DNA of 64,000 nucleotides, from positions 7,897,044 to 7,961,043 of the forward strand of contig JAVGWX010000004.1 in the NCBI GenBank assembly GCA_036924085.1, in the 5' to 3' direction. Each line of letters opens with the position of its first letter. The stretch's first letter is position 1. The position numbers were made by a program, and so were the translations under genes. The notes under the pieces were generated by a model that was not told the DNA's origin, made no database searches, and was given only the letters and a program-made list of their open reading frames with translations. This DNA comes from Ariolimax columbianus. Taxonomy: Eukaryota; Mollusca; Gastropoda; Stylommatophora; Arionidae. Below are positions 57,640-64,000 of the stretch, in pieces.

Positions 57640-58390
57640 TAGGATGGCAGTGACTGAAGACTTCCTGATGAGGGTCTGTACAATGGAAGAAGTGGCAAGT
57701 AGTAGTCAATGGATAGACGTGGGCAACGACAGCCGCTTGACACGGGTGGTGATGCAACTGACAATGTCGATAGTGGGGTGGCACTAGGACATATGCTTCA
57801 ATACATTAGCAGAACCTGCAACACCCAGGACCACAAGACCCAGTTATGTACACATATGGCTCGGCCGGCAGAGATGCAAACCTGTTCAGATGGGGTTTCG
57901 TCGGTTTCAAAATGGCAAGGAGGTGGTGGGAAAATCAGCTGCCTACTCCACTGTAACATCTTATATGAGGAAGACGTTCGAGGTTGGTACAGCGGCCCTG
58001 ACTTGGTTGGTGACGCAACCGGTGACACACGTAATGATACTGTCAGGGTCGCAGGGCATGTTCCGTAAGATAGAAAAGTGCATGCTAATAAGATAGTAGG
58101 GTTCTCTTGTGAACAACTCTGGAATACACAGTGTCACGTTGATCTACTGCTCGGACATGCAGGCGTCTGCGGCAACGAAAGAGCTGATGCAGTGGCGGGA
58201 CGAGCTGTGGTGTTCGACGCAGTGATGACAAGAGAAGTGGTTGAGTTGAAAAGGGCAGTCGTGGATAGTCTACACAATGATGAAGAGACAGAGTATCGCG
58301 AACATGCATATTTGCGGAGGATGATAAATTTGGGAGTGACTAAGGAGAATGGATAATGTGTGTTCTGTCTAAAAAGATCCGAAGAACACG
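57640..58390 (+). mobile_element. LINE RNase H and C-terminal remnant
   Basis: About 57850-57940 resembles the RNase H start (YTYGSAGRDANLFRWGFVGF). At 58050-58330 follow FRKIEK, then LLLGHAGVCGNERADAVAGR (the HAGVxGNExAD motif with its acidic residues) and the segment DSLHNDEETEYREHAYLRRM INLGV. Frameshifts separate the parts. It resembles the sequence after RNase H in unit 2 (43452-43700), so both may be one family. Confidence 0.65.
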
Positions 58391-58542
58391 AAATCAACAC
58401 CTGACTGAGACTATGTTTGAGTATCTGTACGCCTGGCTGGCTGCTTTGACACAGAACGGAGGAATTATTGGAATGACTTTAGTGGGATGATGTTGGTTCT
58501 TAGAATGAAGAATTGATTATTTTGCTATTATAATATTCATTG

Positions 58543-58547
<5 letters not shown>

Positions 58548-58602
<55 letters not shown>
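58548..58602. repeat. AT microsatellite
   Basis: Uninterrupted (AT)n run of about 50 bases. Confidence 0.95.
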
Positions 58603-58606
<4 letters not shown>

Positions 58607-58956
58607 CGTGAGTGTGCGTGTGTGTGAATGCCTCTTTCAGACGTAAACGGATATTACCTGTGTTCAATCATTGTCCTGTTGTTATTTTCTGCTACAATCA
58701 TCAATGATACAATTGTGCTACTGTTCACACGTCAGACATGTTTCATCCTGCATTCAATTAAAAACGAGACAAATCAACTAAAGCGATAATTTTCCGTTAT
58801 TCATGATGGATTTGTGTACTCTGGTCAGGTCACACAAAATGCATTGTAGAATGTTGGTGTAGTGTTAAAACTAATCTAATTTGGCAACGCAGTCTTAACA
58901 AAACATTTTTAGACTGGACTACTTGTTCGTGGTGAAGATAGAGCTTTAGGTCAATT

Positions 58957-59028
58957 CCATTGTGGATGGGAGAGATGTCCATTGTGGATGGGAGAGATGC
59001 CCATTGTGGATGGGAGAGATGTCCATTG
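58957..59028. repeat. 22-bp tandem repeat, 3 copies
   Basis: CCATTGTGGATGGGAGAGAT plus GT or GC, three almost identical units, then a partial CCATTG. The near identity suggests a recent origin. Confidence 0.9.
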
Positions 59029-59029
59029 A

Positions 59030-61485
59030 GCTGTTGATGTGAGACAGGAAGGGTTGTCGTGTATTTATTGAAGAAGTGGAAGACGATTACTTTAACTGTT
59101 TTTTGGTTGAGAAGTAAACTATTTCATTCCCAGCAAAATATTAAGAATATCCGTTGAGCGCACACCAGTGCAACTTTTTGTAGTTGAAATATGTGTTCAG
59201 TATATTACGAATTGGTTATACCGACATGTACAAAACAATATTTTTTTGTTGAAAGATTATTTGTTTGACACCTTTATACATCTGCTGCATTTCAAGATGG
59301 GTCTCAGTGAAGTCGAGGAGTTTGTCATGTACAACCATCTTACAATAACAAGAGTCAGAACGTTTGGTCAGCCATAATTAAGTATTGCTTTCGTGTGCAA
59401 CCAAACGTGGCCCTTAACAATTTAACATGCTAAAAGCTAATGTACCTATCTAGTGTGCTGAAAATAGAAATAAACGATTTCCTTTTTTCTGTAAATAACG
59501 ATGATTGAGATAGTGAACATTTTCAAAAGGAATATGGTTTTCATTATAATTATATGTGTATTATTCATTGATTTAGCAAAACGGCGTTTTTCTATTGTTT
59601 AAAATTGACTAAATGTAGGTTCAGTTTTAAAGATGCACATGCGATTTGATATTGACAAACATTTTCGATATTAGATCTAAATCTTAATTATAATATTGTG
59701 AAGAAATGCATGTTACATGTGCTCTACGATATTGTTAGTAACTGATCAACGTTTATTGGGAAAGTTTTATGTTGCAAAACTTCCTCAAAGAGTTTAAAGA
59801 TTTAACTAAACAAACTGTTAATGGTTACTGCATTTACATTAGCATGTAAATACTCTATGTTCAAATTCAAAATGTGAAGGTATTCATTAACATTCATATT
59901 TTTTAAAGAAGTCTAATGTACAGTTCAATGTCAAAAAAAGTGTGTAAAAGTGTATTTGTATAGATTATTAACGGTTTGTTTTTCTGGATTCTACTGGTGA
60001 AGGCACTGCCTTTTCCTCTTTAGGCAATAACCTTTTTGGGCGAGAGCAGGACGTATTGGCATGTGTTTGTGTGTAAATGTTTGTAATATGTTTTTGTTCA
60101 TGTTCTACTCTGGTAGTTGTGCAGTACAATACTTGTGTATAATTTTCCTATATCTGAAGAAATAGTCATATTAGGCAAAATTCTCAACATGGCCATTGAA
60201 AATGAACACAACGTGATGTCGAACGCAGGATGAAGCGATTACAAACCAAGCGTACGCACTGCACATATGTAAATGTCATACATGTCATTCCGTATTGAAT
60301 AGGAAAAAACATAATGATTTATTAATAGAACTTGATTAAAGATATGTTTTAGGGTCAGAAGTTATGTAGCAATGAAATATTTTTTTTCAGAATTGCTGTC
60401 ACAAATTCAGCTGATACAGAAATTGTATTACAAGTGTATTGTTTTGTCTGTCTACATACATGCTTCACATTTCTAGAGATTACCTTGACAAGGTAATGGG
60501 CTTCTCACTATTAAAAATGTTGTTTTGTATTATCGTAATTCTTGGAATTTGAAGTTATCATAAATTATTTGTTTTCTTTAGAATGAACTCTCTTTATTTT
60601 GCCACCTGTCCATTTCGATTTGTGTTGTAAGTTTGACAACATTTCCTTACAACTAATGACGTGTATATACATGTCTGAACATATTTGTTGAAGATGCCTA
60701 CAATTGATTAAAGTTTCTTGTAAAAGTGTAATATTTTAACAATTCACACCCTGCAATGGCTAATTCTATTTTTATTAGTATGTGTCGAATAATTGTAATG
60801 TAAAAAGGTAACATAATCTTTATCAAAGCTGTTTACATATATTCATGCTGGCTATTTTGTTTCTCCAAATGGCTTTTATCAACGTTCCATGTGGACATAT
60901 TTTTGGTTATTTCAGTTCTCACTGATTTTCAGTCTCATCGTACACAATTTGAAAAGAAGTAATAAACAGTTGTATTTGTATTTGTTATCATTATTTTCTG
61001 TCTTTGTATTATATCATCCAGTGTTGTAGCACGACAATAATTAATGTTTCTCTTTATGTCATTGTGTACAGTTCAAATGACTGTCAGATGTTCTGCACGG
61101 GTCAGCAGATTATTATTATTACTTTAATTATTAATACAAATAACACGTAAATGTTTATACATCCAGGATGCGTATGAAGAATTCGCAGCTGAGAAGGCAT
61201 AGCGAAACATTAAACATGATTTTCGATGCAACGCGGTACAAAGTAATGCCATTTCTTGCCTGAAAACAGCAATTGGAAACCATATTCCGTCAAGACTGGA
61301 CATGGGAAGATATATAATATTAGTTCACCTAACTGATTAAATCATAGTACCAAATTTGCATCCCCCCCGACCGCCCACCCCACCCCACCAACATACCGAC
61401 GAAGAAATCTCAGTGTAGAGAACTTACAAGTGCCAGACGACACCTTCTTTCTCCACACAAACAGAACATCCATGGTTTGACGCAC
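59030..61485. other. AT-rich non-coding block free of recognisable transposons
   Basis: About 2.4 kb with no LINE, SINE or exon signature and several AATAAA/ATTAAA signals, for example around 60960. It could be 3' UTR or intergenic DNA. No upstream coding exon supports the former. Confidence 0.35.
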
Positions 61486-61489
61486 TTTA

Positions 61490-62560
61490 AAAATGATCCA
61501 TTACATGAAAAAGAAGACAAAGAAGATCTTGGCAACTATTGACCAATCACGCGTCTCCAGCTCTCCTACAAGTTATTCATGACATGTAAACTTGGTACTT
61601 GACAGAGATAGATGGCGTGGGGCTATGGAGATATCTTCATGTGTGCGCCAATGATCTCACTAGTAATGGGATGACTGGACCTGACATTAATCTTGCTAAC
61701 ATCCATCAAACGCTTAACGCAGCGTAACATACCGGATTTCGTCGCAGTTACAGAATATTGGACCATAGCTCATTATGTTACCGAAATATCGAAATATCCT
61801 GATAGGATCATAGTCCACTAACCTATACCTTCGTCGACTTCACGAAAGCATTGTACTTTGTAAAACCAACATTCGTATGAGTCTCTAATAAAAAAACTCG
61901 GTCGTCCTAGGGTACATGAGTCTTTGCTGACCGTTAGACATATAGCACGAATACATTTCAGGTTTACCAAGACTGATAGTAGTACTCATACACAAAGGAG
62001 TTAGTCAAGGGGATTCCATCTTGCAGAGCCTTTTTTCACGCATACTAGAAATCAGTGATCAGTAAGTGCGATTTTGGATATCAATTGAATTAACGTAAAT
62101 GGCAGCCCACTAAATCACCTTCGAGTTACGGATGACAAAGAACTCGTCACAGAGGTCGTCACATACACACATTACATAATGGCATCGCTCCAATTTGAGA
62201 GAAATGCAGTGGAACTCGAACAGAACACATGCAAGGTGAAAGTCATGCGCAATCGCTTTGCTTCCAACGACCCAGACAACCTCGAATGATGTAGATCGTA
62301 TAAAGTTTATGAGTACATCTTCCTGTATCACATGCACAACATGAACCCATACATGAACATATGGCATCTCCCGGGCCTGGCTGTTATGTCGCCTATATAA
62401 CCTGTTCTGGCCAAAAGCCACAACCAGAACTGCATCCCTCTGTTGAACTCCCCAGCAGGGCAGCCTGCAGTATGATGTGCAGCGGAAACAACGACATTCA
62501 AGAGAAAGGCATGTTCGGTCTAATACTTCATAGCCAGCACACATAATGTTTACTTAACTC
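61490..62560 (+). mobile_element. LINE RT remnant
   Basis: Plus-strand blocks in order but in different frames: KEDLGNY with PITRLQLSYKLF, GFRRSYRILDH (the FRxxYSxxDH block), YTFVDFTKALYFVKPTFV (palm motif FVDFxKAFDxV, with the D changed to Y), KELVKGIPS, then LNHLRVTDDKELVTE, where the catalytic FADD would be, reading VTDD. Then VYEYIFLYHMHN. RTE-like order; dead. Confidence 0.65.
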
Positions 62561-62772
62561 TGACATGAGTCAACTTTACGTGTTGGAAGATGCAGTTACT
62601 TATACAGACATTCAAACAACGTTGGACAGGTCAGGCACTGCGAAGAACGGACAATCGTTTAAGCACACCGACATCAGTATGGAATCCTTGACACACGAAG
62701 CGACCACAAGGACGGCCACTAACACGCTATTTTTAATGCCTTACATTATACCGCAGGCAACCGTATAAATAG

Positions 62773-62955
62773 GAGCCGCGTAGCGCAGTGGTTAGCGCGC
62801 TGGCTTCGCATCTGAGTGGTCCTGGTTCATTCCCCAGTTGAGAAATGATTGACAAAGGCTCTACTATTGTCCATAAAGTAGACTGTCAAAAGAGAAGTGT
62901 GTACCCGCAAATGTTTAACCGTTTCTGAAAAAAATGGTTATCCAGAAACCAGTTA
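62773..62955 (+). repeat. tRNA-derived SINE 3
   Basis: A box GCGTAGCGCAGTGGTTAGCGCG and B box CTGGTTCATTCCCC at tRNA-like spacing, then a body with GACTGTCAAAAGAGAAGTGT and TGGTTATCCAGAAACCAG (a small hairpin), ending in an (AT)n run. The 3' acceptor arm does not pair with the 5' side, so it is not a functional tRNA. Confidence 0.75.
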
Positions 62956-62959
62956 CACA

Positions 62960-62960
62960 C

Positions 62961-63030
<70 letters not shown>

Positions 63031-63031
63031 T
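62960..63031. repeat. AT microsatellite at the SINE 3' end
   Basis: (AT)n run directly following the SINE body, interrupted once. Confidence 0.95.
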
Positions 63032-64000
63032 ACTTACTATTTACTTTCCGATGGCAAAGGCCCAGTGGTCAGTCAAACTGACTGGTCTGTTGTTTCTCTC
63101 AAGAATGTAGTGTACCGTGTATGCGTCTGGCAAGGTCTATGCATGTCATTAAGTGTCTTTGGTCCTGGACAGAGCATCACGTGCAAGTATCGGTATCGCT
63201 GTATCACAATCTTATCATAGTTTTGTTTCTTCATTTGGTCACATCAGACCGAAGCCTTTTTATAGTTCTCCATTTTGGATATGGTAGGTGTGCTCCTGGT
63301 GCGGCCTACTCCTGTAGCTTTATAGAGTTGGAAGATCTTCCTAGGGCAGGTTACATTTTTTGTTTTACCAAACTCCCTCTATACTTGTCTCATTTTCTAC
63401 AATTGATGTCCGTATATTTGATGCATTGAAAAATCGGTATGTTTATCTCTTTACTAAACTACATCAGTACGTGTCTTTTTTTCTGCAATTAGTGTTTGTA
63501 GTATCGATGTCTTGAAACGTTGGTCGTTTTGTTTATCTCAACTTATGCTTTAATGCTACTTCAGTTCCAGGAAAGACGCTATACAAAGTATGGGGCATAT
63601 TTTTATTCCAGTGGACTGGTTTAACAATCTAGTTACGATTCACGATGTCACATTCATTTCAGTAACGACGTTTATGAGGTGCACATACGTTGTTTATGCT
63701 GGTACCACGTTTTACGCTGTTGAAAAACACAGGTTGGGTGCCGATGTCGAGATGATAACTGGCTGTCCTGTCCGTGTCGTTTGGATAGATATGCCTGTGG
63801 TGTTGTTCCTTCCAGTGACTTTCTGTTTGATCTATTGGCAATGTGTTGCCTTTAATGACAGTGTGCCGTCATTAGCATATTCGTGATAAATGATATGTAT
63901 TGTCCTGTTGGCCTCCCTGAACCTCATGTGGTTAAAACCTTTTTGGGTTTTGTTTGGGTTTTGTGAACGGTGGTATTTCATGACAGTATCATCCAAATTC
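63032..64000. other. Non-coding or unrecognised DNA to window end
   Basis: Two open frames of about 100 codons (63121-63429, 63590-63886) have hydrophobic stretches but no known motif. Sequence around 63405-63460 and 63490-63545 is weakly repeated (GTTTATCTC, TTGATGC/TCGATGTCTTGAAA), consistent with old repeats. Confidence 0.35.

Noticed and set aside
59168..59377. 69-codon plus-strand frame
   Set aside because: No recognisable family, no supporting splice sites; AT-rich region with several comparable frames.
63121..63886. Two frames of about 100 codons with hydrophobic stretches
   Set aside because: No motif, no splice context and weak local repetition; not separable from chance.

Overview
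The window is nuclear DNA of a metazoan, probably a mollusc or another lophotrochozoan. That is inferred from phase-1 EGF-like exons of the MEGF/SREC type in long introns, nuclear rRNA pieces, piggyBac and mariner DNA transposons, tRNA-derived SINEs and many broken LINEs. No bacterial, viral or organellar signal was seen. The species is not determined.

Layout. 0-4.2 kb: two LINEs in opposite directions. 4.6-7.06 kb: a diverged rDNA orphon on the minus strand, with 28S 3'-end pieces fused to the first two thirds of 18S and a GC-rich upstream block that looks like 5' ETS. 8.9 kb: the first EGF exon, two domains, plus strand. 9.7-14.2 kb: a 30-bp satellite, a (AAC)n-tailed repeat and a degenerate repeat ORF. 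14.5-18.5 kb: an old LINE split by a younger LINE that carries a 5' inversion and a 15-bp target-site duplication.

19.0-48.7 kb: two tandem units of about 14.6 kb (19.03-33.9 and 34.1-48.7). Each carries three EGF exon types in the order a, b, c, separated by the same microsatellites, mariner and piggyBac remnants and LINE fragments. Exon c of the first unit is broken. The other EGF exons are open, have consensus splice sites and are all phase 1-1, so they can be joined in any combination. By hand count the a and b exons differ more between units than the intron next to exon a does, mostly by amino-acid changes that spare cysteines and glycines. This suggests a receptor-like gene whose EGF loops diversify while the scaffold is conserved. 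Neither the N-terminal exon nor the membrane/cytoplasmic exons were found.

48.7-64 kb: gene-poor sequence with a 45-bp coding-phase repeat, LINE and RNase H remnants, three-copy and dinucleotide repeats, two tRNA-derived SINEs and a 21-bp insertion that is only a LINE 3' tail.

The most unusual objects are the fast-diverging EGF exon pairs, an 18S rRNA-LINE chimera with a target-site duplication present in only one of the two units, the twin-primed nested LINE, and the 18S-28S fusion orphon. All alignments and counts were made by eye.
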